A stretch of 64,000 nucleotides of DNA from SAR202-VII-2 sp965263165 (GCA_965263165.1 OZ253584.1:744001-808000), one strand, 5' to 3'. Shown: positions 49,744-57,833, counted from the first letter of the stretch. Notes: a model not told the origin generated them from the sequence alone. Numbers and translations: made by a program.

Positions 49744-51459
49744 ATGCCCAACAACCCCATCACCATCGCCGCCCTCATTGCCCGGTCCCTCAAGGAACGC
49801 GGCGTCGACCGCGTCTTTGGCCTGTGCGGGGGCCACATCCAGCCCATCTGGGACGCCGCCGCCAGGCTCGGCATCCGCATCATCGACGTCAGGGACGAGC
49901 GGGCCGCCGTCCACATGGCTCAGGCCCACAGCGACCTCGCGGGCAAGATCGGCGTGGCCTTGGTAACCGCCGGTCCCGGCCTCACCAATGCAGTCACCGG
50001 CATCGCCAACGCCCACGTGGCGCGCACGCCGGTCCTGGTCATTTCCGGGACGCCGCCCAGGCCGCAAAGCTCGAAGGGCGCCCTTCAAGAGCTGCCCCAG
50101 TCCGACATCGTCCGGCCTATTACCCGGTCCGCCCGCGCCGTTCGCCTCGCCAACGAAGTTCTTCCAGCGCTCGACGAGGCGATGGGAGCTGCGGATGGGC
50201 GGGGTTCGGACCCTGGGCCCGCCTACCTCGACTTCCCCACTGACCTCTTGCGAGAGGCAATAGGCCCCGCACAGGTTGATGAACTGCGCTTCCAGGCCAT
50301 CCCGTCTGTTGAGCAGGCGCCCGATCCCAGCGCAATCGAGCGGGCCACCGACCTCCTCTGGTCGGCGAAACGGCCCGTCGTCATCTCTGGCCGGGGCGCA
50401 CGCGGCGCCGGCCGCGAACTGTCGTCTCTACTGGAGGCGCTGGGCGCCCTCTACCTCGATACGTCAGAGAGCCGAGGGGTGCTCCCGGACGACCATCCTG
50501 CGGCCGTACCCGCCATGCGGGGGTCGGCGATGCAAGACGCCGACGTGGTTCTCACCATCGGGCGGAAGCTGGACTTCCAACTCGGCTACGGGTCGCCGGC
50601 GGTGTTTCCCAACGCCCGCCTGATCCGCCTCGGCCTCTACGCCAGTGAGGTGGAGGGCAACCGGGAAGCGGACGTTGGACTACGGGGGTCCACGGGAAAG
50701 GCTTTGGAGGCGCTCCTGGCCGCTGGAGGCCGCCGAATCCCCGCCGCCGATGCATCCTGGGTGGAAAAGCTGAAGTCGGAGAACCGCAGGCGGCGGGAGG
50801 GGCTGCGGCAGACCATGCGCAACGCCGAGCCCGGCAGCGACGGGCTGATGCACCCATTGCGGCTTATGGGCGCCGTCCAGGACGCTCTGGCGCCGGACGC
50901 CATCATCGTCGCTGACGGCGGGGATACGCTGTCCTTCGCTCGGATCGCTCTGTCAGGAGCGATGTACCTGGACCCTGGAGCGCTGGGATGCCTGGGTGTT
51001 GGCGTTCCATTCGGCATCGCCGCCTCGTTGGCCTACCCGGACCGGCAGGTCGCAGTGGTCAGCGGCGACGGCGCCTTCGGTTTCAACGCCATTGAACTGG
51101 ACACCTGCATGCGCCACGGGGCGCGGCCGGTGTTCATCGTCGCCAACAACGCTGGCTGGAACATCGAGCGGTACGACCAAATCGTCACCTACGACGGCAA
51201 TGTGGTGGGCGCCGAACTGCCCGCCAACGACTATGCCCAGTTGGCCCGCGCCTTTGGCATGCCCGCTGAGCGGGTTGACGACCCGTCCCACCTGCCCGCC
51301 GCCCTCCGGCGCGCCTTTGACCACGCCCCCGCCCTCGTGGACGTAATGGTCACCAGAGACGCCCCCTCGCCCGACGCTCGCTCCGGCCTGGCGTGGGTTC
51401 CAGACACCCAGCCACTTGCCACCTGGAACCAGGCTGAGAAGAGATTGGCGGGGGAATAG
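49744..51459 (+). CDS. Thiamine-diphosphate-dependent enzyme, acetolactate synthase-like
   Basis: The product is 571 residues. The N-terminal ThDP-pyrimidine domain has the catalytic glutamate in DVRDERAAVHMAQAH near residue 52, and VALVTAGPGLTNAVTGIANA near 75. The middle domain holds KRPVVISGRGARGAG near 212. The C-terminal PP domain has the GDG...NN cofactor motif: VVSGDGAFGFNAIELDT near 438 and FIVANNAGWNIERYD near 463. It could be an acetolactate synthase, a 2-hydroxyacyl-CoA lyase or an oxalyl-CoA decarboxylase relative; substrate-specific residues were not resolved. It stands alone: no ilvN/ilvC is adjacent. Confidence 0.85.
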   Translation: MPNNPITIAALIARSLKERGVDRVFGLCGGHIQPIWDAAARLGIRIIDVRDERAAVHMAQAHSDLAGKIGVALVTAGPGLTNAVTGIANAHVARTPVLVISGTPPRPQSSKGALQELPQSDIVRPITRSARAVRLANEVLPALDEAMGAADGRGSDPGPAYLDFPTDLLREAIGPAQVDELRFQAIPSVEQAPDPSAIERATDLLWSAKRPVVISGRGARGAGRELSSLLEALGALYLDTSESRGVLPDDHPAAVPAMRGSAMQDADVVLTIGRKLDFQLGYGSPAVFPNARLIRLGLYASEVEGNREADVGLRGSTGKALEALLAAGGRRIPAADASWVEKLKSENRRRREGLRQTMRNAEPGSDGLMHPLRLMGAVQDALAPDAIIVADGGDTLSFARIALSGAMYLDPGALGCLGVGVPFGIAASLAYPDRQVAVVSGDGAFGFNAIELDTCMRHGARPVFIVANNAGWNIERYDQIVTYDGNVVGAELPANDYAQLARAFGMPAERVDDPSHLPAALRRAFDHAPALVDVMVTRDAPSPDARSGLAWVPDTQPLATWNQAEKRLAGE

Positions 51460-51545
51460 GTAACGGAGGGGAGCTTGTCTAACGCTTTCCCGGCGCGCCC
51501 CTAGGGGATCTCTGAACAAGCCCCCAGCCCTCGGCGGCGCCCCCA

Positions 51546-51581
51546 GCCCTGCCCCCGACTACGGGGGCAGGTTAGGAAGGG
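51546..51581 (+). repeat. Dispersed palindromic repeat copy next to IS1182
   Basis: CCCTGCCCCCGACTACGGGGGCAG and GTTAGGAAGGG form the standard hairpin plus tail. The IS1182 element begins at the next base. Confidence 0.65.
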
Positions 51582-53239
51582 GAGCCTGTCTCAAAAGTAG
51601 CCGGCGCCCCTAGTGAGGAGCGGGCGCTAGTGGATAGACTGTCCTCAACGCGTGCTGGTTGGAGGGGCCTATGACGTGGCGACCGATGGACCGAGAGCAA
51701 GCTTGGCTCTTGCCCCCCTCTCTAGACGATCTGCTCCCCGACGATCACCCTGTGCGCTTTGTTGCGAGCTTCGTCGACGGACTGACGAAGGAGGAATGGG
51801 CCGGATTCGGCGTCAATATGGAGGGCGAGGCGCTGGGCGCCCCCGCCTATCACCCCCGCTCGCTGCTGAGCATTTGGCTGTATGGGTTCATGACGGGAGT
51901 ACGCTCGTCGCGCAAGCTGGAAGCGAGCTGCCGGGACCAGATTCCCTTCCTCTGGCTGACCGGCTGGCAGCGCCCGGACCACAACACCCTCTGGCGATTC
52001 TACAAGGCCCATCGCGTCAAGCTCCGGGGACTGCTGCGGCTAACGGTGCGAGCCGCCGTCCGCCTCGACCTGATCGACTGGGCGGTACAGGCCGTGGATG
52101 GCACGAAGGTGCAGGCCAACGCGTCGCCGTCGCGGACCTACGACGCCCAGGAGCTGGAGCGGCTCTTGGAGCGCACGGCCCAGGCCATCGCCGACTTGGA
52201 AGCGCAGAACGAGCGCAGGGACGACTTGGCCCCGCCGCGCCTGCCGCCCGAACTGCGCAAAGCCGAGCAGCGGCGCAAGCGCGTGTTGGCCGCGAGACGG
52301 GAGATGGAGGAAGAGGGGCCCCGCCACGCCAACCTGACCGACCCGGAGGCGCGGCTCATGCGCAGCCGCGGCGCCTACGTCACCGGGTACAACGCCCAAG
52401 CCATGGCCGTCCCAGTGAGCCATGGCGACGGCGCCGGCGGCGGGCTGTTGATCACCGCTGCGGAGGTGACCCAGGACCAAGCGGACAACGCGCAACTGCT
52501 GCCCCTCATCGCCGCTGCGGCCGAGTCCGCCGAACGGACTCCGGCGCTTACCTTGGCCGACGCCGGGTACTTCTCCGGGGCCAACCTAGCGGCGTGCGCG
52601 TTACACGATACACCGGTGGCCATGCCCGAACCCCGTTCCCACACCGCCCATCCCTACCATTACCGCCACTTCACCTACGACCCCGCCGCCGACCGCTACC
52701 AGTGCCCCGAGGGCCGCTACCTCACCTTCCGCCGCAGCAAAACAAAGACGGGTCATGCACCCGTCCGCCTCTACCAGGCCAGCGGGGCCACATGCCGCGC
52801 CTGTCCCGCCTTCGGCCTCTGCACGACGATCAAGAAAGGTCGCCGGATCGAGGTATCGCTCCACGATGCTGCGCTCCAGTCCCACCGCCACTGGATGGAG
52901 ACGCCGGAGACCCGGGCCGCCTACCGCCTGCGCAAACAGCTCGTGGAGCCGGTGTTCGGCATCGTGAAGGAGCAACAGGGGGCGCGCCGCTTCCTGTTGC
53001 GCGGGATCGAGGCCGTCCGCAGCGAGTGGTCGCTGCTGGCGGTGGCGTTCAACCTTCGCACCCTGCAGAAGGCCTGGAGGCGGTCCTTCTTCGGCCTCAC
53101 CCGTCGTGGCCGGGCACTCAGCCGGGCCCTCAGCCTGTGGCCCTCACCCTCGGATACCCTGCTCGCCTGTCCAACCCACACACCAGTCCTGCACAGACCC
53201 GCGCACATCGAGACCTTCGCTCTCTTGTGAGACAGGCTC
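51582..53239 (+). mobile_element. IS1182-family insertion sequence
   Basis: The left end GAGCCTGTCTCAAAA (51582-51596) and the right end, read on the minus strand from 53239, GAGCCTGTCTCACAA, agree in 14 of 15 positions. A single transposase gene fills the element. No target duplication is obvious. It is about 1.66 kb and looks complete. Confidence 0.88.
51671..53230 (+). CDS. IS1182-family transposase
   Basis: The product is 519 residues from the ATG at 51671, which follows GGAGGGG by three bases; a TTG at 51659 is possible. N-terminal DUF772-like region: PPSLDDLLPDDHPVRFVASF near residue 15, then YHPRSLLSIWLYGFMTGVRS near 60. DDE residues are in VDGTKVQANAS near 140 and DAGYFSG near 300. 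CRACPAFGLCTTIKKGRRIE near 378 and the C-terminal VEPVFGIVKEQQGARRFLLRG near 430 are characteristic of IS1182. The frame is intact, so the element may be active. A 537-codon frame over the same span is a shadow. Confidence 0.92.
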   Translation: MTWRPMDREQAWLLPPSLDDLLPDDHPVRFVASFVDGLTKEEWAGFGVNMEGEALGAPAYHPRSLLSIWLYGFMTGVRSSRKLEASCRDQIPFLWLTGWQRPDHNTLWRFYKAHRVKLRGLLRLTVRAAVRLDLIDWAVQAVDGTKVQANASPSRTYDAQELERLLERTAQAIADLEAQNERRDDLAPPRLPPELRKAEQRRKRVLAARREMEEEGPRHANLTDPEARLMRSRGAYVTGYNAQAMAVPVSHGDGAGGGLLITAAEVTQDQADNAQLLPLIAAAAESAERTPALTLADAGYFSGANLAACALHDTPVAMPEPRSHTAHPYHYRHFTYDPAADRYQCPEGRYLTFRRSKTKTGHAPVRLYQASGATCRACPAFGLCTTIKKGRRIEVSLHDAALQSHRHWMETPETRAAYRLRKQLVEPVFGIVKEQQGARRFLLRGIEAVRSEWSLLAVAFNLRTLQKAWRRSFFGLTRRGRALSRALSLWPSPSDTLLACPTHTPVLHRPAHIETFALL

Positions 53240-53278
53240 AGCGTCCCTTCCCTCCCCCCTCTTAGCGTTCGCATGGTG

Positions 53279-53284
53279 TATATT
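53279..53284 (+). promoter_or_regulatory. -10-like TATATT, six bases before methyltransferase ATG
   Basis: TATATT is followed by TTCCCC and ATG 53291. The spacing equals that of coaX and of the RNA candidate, so a leaderless mRNA is possible. No -35 is obvious; the hexamer lies 40 bp past the IS1182 right end. Confidence 0.35.
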
Positions 53285-53290
53285 TTCCCC

Positions 53291-54940
53291 ATGCCCAACA
53301 CTCTGTACTTCGGCGACAACCTGGACATCCTGCGCGAGTACGTGCCGGACGAGAGCGTTGACCTGATCTACCTCGACCCGCCGTTCAACTCCAACGCCAC
53401 GTACAACGTGCTGTTCAAGGAGGCGAGCGGCGAGGGCTCCGCCGCCCAGATACACGCCTTCGACGATACCTGGCACTGGGACATCGAGTCCGAGCGCGCC
53501 TACCGCGAAGTGGTGCAGAACGGACCGAAGAAACTCGGCGACCTGCTGGGGGCGATGCGCTCGTTCCTTGGCCAAAACGACATGATGGCCTACCTGACGA
53601 TGATGGCCCCTCGCATGGTGGAGCTGCACCGCGTCCTCAAGCCTACCGGCAGCATCTACCTCCACTGCGACCCCACCGCCAGCCACTACCTCAAACTACT
53701 CATGGACGCCGTGTTTGGGACGGCTAATTTCAGGAACGAGATTACTTGGAAAAGAACTTCAACCGTCAAGGGGAACTTCGGACAAGGAACCAGGTTTTGG
53801 CCGCGGGCTTCCGATAGTTTGTTATTTTACACCAAGACCGATAACTATATGTTCGACCAGCAATTCACATCTTACTCTCAGGAATACTTGGATAAATTTT
53901 ATCATCATGTCGAACCAGAGACAGGGCGGAGATACGGCCTTGTGAGCATGACTGGGCCAGGCGGAGCTGCAAAAGGCAATCCGCAGTATGAAGTTATGGG
54001 AGTGACCAGATACTGGCGATACTCGAAGGAACGGATGCAAGAGTTAATTGACCAAGGGTTAGTAGTACAACCAAAACCTGGTGCGGTTCCACGCCACAAG
54101 TATTATCTCGATGAAGGACTTGGTGTGCCAATCCAATCGGTTTGGGATGACATTGGAAACCTTCAGGCATCTGCCCGTGAACGTCTCGGCTATCCCACGC
54201 AGAAACCTGAGGCACTGCTGGAGCGCGTCATCCTGGCGGGCAGCAACGAGGACGACGTGGTGCTCGACCCGTTCTGCGGCTGCGGAACGGCGGTGGCGGT
54301 CGCGGAGCGTCTGGGGCGGCGGTGGGTTGGCATCGACGTCACGCACCTTGCCATCTCCCTGATGAAGAGCAGGCTGCGCGACACGTTCGGAACGCAGCTC
54401 TCCGAGTACGACGTGGTCGGCGTGCCGCAGGACCTCGAAAGCGCGCGGGCGCTCGCTACAGAGAGCGAACACGACGGTCGCTACCAGTTCGAGTACTGGG
54501 CGCTGGGGCTGGTCGCCGCGCGCCCCGGCAACAATCGGCGCAGGGGCGCGGACGCGGGCGTTGACGGCTACATCAACTTCTTCGACGACGAGTCCGGCAA
54601 GGCGAAGACAGTGCTGGTGCAGGTTAAGAGCGGCCACGTGCAGCGGAACATCATCGCGACGCTGAAGGGGGACATGGAGCGCGAGCAGGCGGAGATGGGG
54701 CTGCTCGTGACGCTGGAGCCGCCGACCGGCCCGATGGTGCAGGAGGCCGCCGCCGCCGGTTTCTACGTGCCGGAGCACTTCCCGGACCGGCAGTTTCCGC
54801 GCGTGCAAATCGCGACCATCGAAGACTTGTTGAGCGGCAACGGGCCGGACGTGCCGCGCCTGGGCCTCGCGGACGCGCCTACCTTCCGCCGCGCCCCACG
54901 CCGCCGCCGCTCGGAGGGGCGGTCCCAGCGGATGCTGTAG
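53291..54940 (+). CDS. DNA methyltransferase (beta class) fused to a C-terminal nuclease-like domain
   Basis: The product is 549 residues. Motif IV DLIYLDPPFNSNATYNVLF near 30 comes before the AdoMet motif I VVLDPFCGCGTAVAVAERLG near 320, the order of beta-class N4/N6 methyltransferases. The variable segment between (about residues 145-295) is a target recognition region and is visibly AT-rich. After residue 400 an Mrr-like nuclease module follows, RRGADAGVDGYINFFDDE and KTVLVQVKSG, with a D...QxK core. The protein could be a self-contained restriction-modification enzyme. The C-terminal tail is arginine-rich. No separate restriction gene is adjacent; repeats and the IS1182 element flank it. 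Confidence 0.85.
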   Translation: MPNTLYFGDNLDILREYVPDESVDLIYLDPPFNSNATYNVLFKEASGEGSAAQIHAFDDTWHWDIESERAYREVVQNGPKKLGDLLGAMRSFLGQNDMMAYLTMMAPRMVELHRVLKPTGSIYLHCDPTASHYLKLLMDAVFGTANFRNEITWKRTSTVKGNFGQGTRFWPRASDSLLFYTKTDNYMFDQQFTSYSQEYLDKFYHHVEPETGRRYGLVSMTGPGGAAKGNPQYEVMGVTRYWRYSKERMQELIDQGLVVQPKPGAVPRHKYYLDEGLGVPIQSVWDDIGNLQASARERLGYPTQKPEALLERVILAGSNEDDVVLDPFCGCGTAVAVAERLGRRWVGIDVTHLAISLMKSRLRDTFGTQLSEYDVVGVPQDLESARALATESEHDGRYQFEYWALGLVAARPGNNRRRGADAGVDGYINFFDDESGKAKTVLVQVKSGHVQRNIIATLKGDMEREQAEMGLLVTLEPPTGPMVQEAAAAGFYVPEHFPDRQFPRVQIATIEDLLSGNGPDVPRLGLADAPTFRRAPRRRRSEGRSQRML

Positions 54941-55130
54941 GGGATGAGATTCCCGCTTTCGCGCCAGCAGACGGACTGCCGGGCGGCGCCGGCGGGAAAC
55001 AAGCCATCACACCTCGGCATAACGGCTGTCGCGGCTATGACCGCGCTGTGCCCGCGCTTGACTGGGCTACGCCCGCGCTATGACCGGTGTTGGTCGCGCT
55101 ATATCGCGCTTCGCAACGATCCCTTCCTCC

Positions 55131-55262
55131 TCTCCCAAGCGGGGTGCAGGGGGCGCAGCCCCCGCCGGGGGTACAGGGGGAGTCCCCCTGTCTCCAAAAA
55201 CGTTGGAGGGTGGGCAGGTGGGACAACGGCGCAGGCCAAACCGAACCCTCCGTTGAAGGACA
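55131..55262 (+). repeat. GC-rich hairpin repeat, unit D (module 2)
   Basis: CTCCCAAGCGGGGTGCAGGG, GCGCAGCCCCCGCCGGGGG, CAGGGGGAGTCCCCCTG, AAAAACGTTGGAGGGTGGGC and CAACGGCGCAGGCC follow in order. The same blocks occur in units A, C and E. All point the same way. Confidence 0.75.
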
Positions 55263-55347
55263 GCGCTGGCCACAACAAGACCATCCGTCCAGCAGACGCA
55301 TCTTGTCCCTACCCCCGTACCCGGCGGAAGGTGAGAAAGCTGCCCCC

Positions 55348-55482
55348 TCCATCTCCCAAGCGGGGTGCAGGGGGCACAGCCCCCGCCGGGGGTACAGGGG
55401 GAGTCCCCCTGTACCCAAAAACGTTGGAGGGTGGGCAGGTGGGACAACGGCGCAGGCCAAACCAGACCCTCCGTTGAATGAG
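55348..55482 (+). repeat. GC-rich hairpin repeat, unit E (module 2)
   Basis: Nearly identical to unit D across its length: CTCCCAAGCGGGGTGCAGGG, TACAGGGGGAGTCCCCCTGTA (perfect 10 bp arms), AAAAACGTTGGAGGGTGGGC. It runs into the 34 bp tandem array. Confidence 0.75.
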
Positions 55483-55617
55483 GGCGCAGGCCAAACCAGA
55501 CCCTCCGTTGAATGAGGGCGCAGGCCACAACGAGACCCTCCGCTGAAGAAGGGCGCAGGCCAAACCGAACCCTCCGTTGAAGGAGGGCGCAGGCCACAAC
55601 AAGACCATCCGTCCAGG
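55451..55617 (+). repeat. Tandem array of about 34 bp units
   Basis: Five units start CGCAGGCCAAACCAGACCCT (or a close variant) and end CCGTTGAATGAGGG. Units one and two are identical; three to five drift. They are derived from the 3' block of repeat unit E by tandem duplication. They are not separated by spacers, so this is not a CRISPR array. Confidence 0.75.
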
Positions 55618-55638
55618 AAAAACCCCGCCAACCCCCCA

Positions 55639-55667
55639 TTGCAAAATGCGAACGATTGTGCTAGAGT
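55639..55667 (+). promoter_or_regulatory. Promoter of RNA candidate, copy 2
   Basis: TTGCAA (55639-55644), 17 bp, TAGAGT (55662-55667) with TGTGC in front. Same layout as 31596-31624 but a weaker -10. The flanking CCCCCCATTGCAAAAT block is shared by both. Confidence 0.6.
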
Positions 55668-55673
55668 ATCCCC

Positions 55674-55823
55674 ATAAACCCTGCCGCATGCATGTGGACT
55701 GGGGGAATCCATAGAGAAACCCCCTGGGCAGGAGGGTCTGGGCACCTGCCCCAGGCCCGCATCCACCCGAGGAAGGTTGGGACCCGAGCGCATGCCGTTG
55801 TAGGGCACAGGCTCCTTGGAGCC
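55674..55823 (+). ncRNA. Candidate structured RNA, copy 2
   Basis: This copy aligns along its length with 31631-31828 but lacks the first ~30 bases of that copy. CCCT-gcc-GCATGC (near 55680-55692) can pair with GCATGC-cgttgt-AGGG (near 55790-55806), leaving the same internal loops as copy 1. Inner stem CTGGG-cacctg-CCCAG is possible. It ends with GGCTC-cttg-GAGCC at 55810-55823. No conserved coding frame is shared with copy 1, which favours an RNA product. Function unknown. Confidence 0.35.
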
Positions 55824-55834
55824 ATCCGGCTCAG

Positions 55835-55939
55835 CGACGGATCCGCGACGGATGCGCGACGGCTCAGCGACGGCTGCACGACGGCTAAGCGACGCATCCA
55901 CGACGGCTAACGACGGCTAACGACGGGTAAACGACGGCT
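55835..55939 (+). repeat. Short tandem repeats CGACGGCTNA
   Basis: About ten CGACG(G) boxes with a 10-12 bp period, most reading CGACGGCT. Module 1 has GTGACGGCTC boxes in the corresponding place. They resemble iterons or binding-site arrays. Beyond them, 56030-56065 carries a weak palindromic repeat; the rest of the gap to 56129 shows nothing clear. Confidence 0.6.
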
Positions 55940-56032
55940 CCACGCCTACGGGAGAAGAAAAAGCAGGCGCACAAACAATCAAAGAGTCACAAACAATCAA
56001 AGAACGAGGTTGAGGCTCGAGGAAACCTTCTA

Positions 56033-56065
56033 GCCCTGCCCCCACCCCCGCAGGAAGGCTGGGGA
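56033..56065 (-). repeat. Degraded dispersed palindromic repeat
   Basis: GCCCTGCCCCCACCCCCGCAGGAAGGCTGGGG is a worn copy of the hairpin family: the left arm is intact and the loop and right arm are damaged. Confidence 0.35.
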
Positions 56066-56128
56066 GCGTTCCCACCGCCGTCTTCCCTATCCGGCCATGC
56101 TGCGCCCGCGGACTTGTGCAGACTATCC

Positions 56129-57190
56129 CTACGCCACCGCCGCCGCCACCGCGTCCCCGACTTCCACCGTCGTTGCCTTTCCGCCAAGGTCCGGCGTGAG
56201 AATTTCGCCCTGGGAGAGGACGGCTTTCACCGCGCCGTTCAGTGTGGAGGCGGCAGCGGATTCGCCCAGGTGGTCCAGCATCATGGCGGCGGAGAGTAGC
56301 GTCGCCAGGGGGTTGGCGACGCCCTTCCCGGCGATGTCGGGGGCGCTGCCGTGAATGGGCTCGAATACCGACGGGTTCCGGCGCGTGGGATCGATGTTGG
56401 CGCTGGCCGCCAGGCCAATGCTGCCCGTGATCGCCGCCGCCAGATCCGTCAGAATGTCGGCGAAGAGGTTGGAGGCAACCACAACGTCGAACGTCTCCGG
56501 CCGCCGCACGAAGTCCATTGCGGCGGCGTCGACGAGCAGCGACTGTGTTTCTACGTCCGGGTAGCCGGCGGCGACGTCCCTGAAGACCCTGTCCCACAGG
56601 GTCATGCTGTATCGCTGGGCGTTGGACTTGGTGACCGAGGTTACCTTCTTCCTGTCCCGGCGCTGGGCCAGCTCGAAGGCGTACCGCACCACCCGCTCGA
56701 TGCCGCGGCGGGTGAATACCCCGGTTTGGATGGCCACCTCGTCGTCCATGCCGTGGTACTGGAAGCCGCCCACGTCGGCATACTCGCCCTCCGTATTCTC
56801 GCGCACCACCGCCATGTCGATGTCGCCGGCCTCCATGTTCCGCAGGGGCGAGGTGACGCCGGGGTAGAGGACGTTGGGACGCAGGTTGACGAATAGGTCG
56901 AAGCGGCGCCGCAGGGGCAGAATGAGGCCGCTTATGGAGACGGACTCCTCTACGCCCGGATCGCCCACAGCTCCGAAGAGGACCGCGTCGAAGGCCCGGA
57001 GCGTGTCCGTCCCATCGGGGGGCATCATCTCACCGCGTTGGAGGTAGTGGCCGCAGCTCCAAGGGAACTCCTCGAACTGGAAGCTCGCGTCGTGCTTGGC
57101 CTCCAGCGCCCTCATGCCCTTGATGGCCTCGGCGACGACCTCCGGGCCGATACCGTCTCCCGGCAACACGGCGATGCGATGACTTCCCAT
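56129..57190 (-). CDS. Isopropylmalate/isocitrate-type dehydrogenase (tartrate dehydrogenase-like)
   Basis: The product is 353 residues of the beta-decarboxylating dehydrogenase family. It begins RIAVLPGDGIGPEVVAEAIK, and has LRPNVLYPGVTSPLRN near 103, VVRENTEGEYADVGGF near 125, the Lys in VTSVTKSNAQRYSM near 190, and the metal aspartates in ASNLFADILTDLAAAITGSI near 245. GSAPDIAGKGVANPLATLLSA near 284 completes it. It could be LeuB or a tartrate/D-malate dehydrogenase; leuC and leuD are not nearby, which slightly favours the latter. ATG at 57190 was preferred over the longer frame, which would run across the inverted repeat. Confidence 0.88.
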   Translation of the reverse strand: MGSHRIAVLPGDGIGPEVVAEAIKGMRALEAKHDASFQFEEFPWSCGHYLQRGEMMPPDGTDTLRAFDAVLFGAVGDPGVEESVSISGLILPLRRRFDLFVNLRPNVLYPGVTSPLRNMEAGDIDMAVVRENTEGEYADVGGFQYHGMDDEVAIQTGVFTRRGIERVVRYAFELAQRRDRKKVTSVTKSNAQRYSMTLWDRVFRDVAAGYPDVETQSLLVDAAAMDFVRRPETFDVVVASNLFADILTDLAAAITGSIGLAASANIDPTRRNPSVFEPIHGSAPDIAGKGVANPLATLLSAAMMLDHLGESAAASTLNGAVKAVLSQGEILTPDLGGKATTVEVGDAVAAAVA

Positions 57191-57210
57191 AGCGGCCTCT
57201 TGGCTGGAAT

Positions 57211-57266
57211 TGCGCCAAGTGTAGCAGACCGCCGCCCGGCCTGAGCGGTCTGCTACACTTGGCGCA
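57211..57266. promoter_or_regulatory. Perfect 22 bp inverted repeat with symmetric divergent -10 elements
   Basis: The two 22 bp arms, TGCGCCAAGTGTAGCAGACC.. and its exact complement, flank a 12 bp centre. Each arm, read outwards, contains TGCTACACT, an extended -10. The element therefore carries the same promoter core in both directions, one for the dehydrogenase and one for the CMD-family gene. A dimeric regulator could bind it. The arms agree in all 22 positions. Confidence 0.7.
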
Positions 57267-57287
57267 CCTTGCCCCAAGGAGCAGGCC

Positions 57288-57833
57288 ATGGCGCGCATAC
57301 CGCTGTTCACCACCAAGGAAGGCCTCCCGCCCGAGGCGCATCACATCTTCGACGCTATCGCGCAGAGCCGCGGTTGGATCGCGGGACCCTTTGCCCTGAT
57401 GCTCAACAGCCCGCACGTCGCCGGGCGCGTCGCTCATCTGGGCGCTTATCTCCGCTTCGAATCCGTCCTGTCGTTGGAGGAACGGGAGTTGGCGACGCTA
57501 ACGGCGGCTCGGGAGATCGACTGCAACTACGAGTGGTCCCTCCACGTTGACCTGGCGCGGCAGGCCGGCGTACGCGAGGAAGCCATCGAGGTCATCGGCT
57601 CTCGGGGAAGCATTGACCTGCTCACTGACCACGAGGCGCTGATCGTGCGGTACGGAAGGGAACTGATACCCAGCCATCATGTGTCCGCTGAGACCTTCGA
57701 AGCAGCCCGCCGGGCGTTCGGCGACCAGGGCGTGCTGGACCTCACCGTGACGATGGGCTACTACACCATGCTGGCCTTCGCCCTCAACGCCTTTGAGGTC
57801 GAGCCCGCCCCGGAAACGCCGCGGCTGCCCTAG
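57288..57833 (+). CDS. Carboxymuconolactone decarboxylase-family protein
   Basis: The product is 181 residues, all-helical CMD/AhpD fold. FALMLNSPHVAGRVAHLG near 36 is the family block. LATLTAAREIDCNYEWSLHVDLARQAGV near 65-92 carries one cysteine and the EWxxH motif rather than a CxxC redox pair, so it is probably not an AhpD peroxidase. AAG​GAG-type ribosome site AAGGAG lies six bases before the ATG. It is divergent from the dehydrogenase across the inverted-repeat promoter, suggesting joint control. Substrate unknown. Confidence 0.88.
   Translation: MARIPLFTTKEGLPPEAHHIFDAIAQSRGWIAGPFALMLNSPHVAGRVAHLGAYLRFESVLSLEERELATLTAAREIDCNYEWSLHVDLARQAGVREEAIEVIGSRGSIDLLTDHEALIVRYGRELIPSHHVSAETFEAARRAFGDQGVLDLTVTMGYYTMLAFALNAFEVEPAPETPRLP

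Noticed and set aside
51652..53265. 537-codon open frame over the IS1182 transposase
   Set aside because: It is a third-position shadow, very rich in Arg, Gly and Pro, and shares the span with a clear IS1182 transposase that has the DDE residues.
55451..55617. Possible CRISPR array
   Set aside because: The 34 bp units follow each other without spacers and are not palindromic; no cas genes are nearby.
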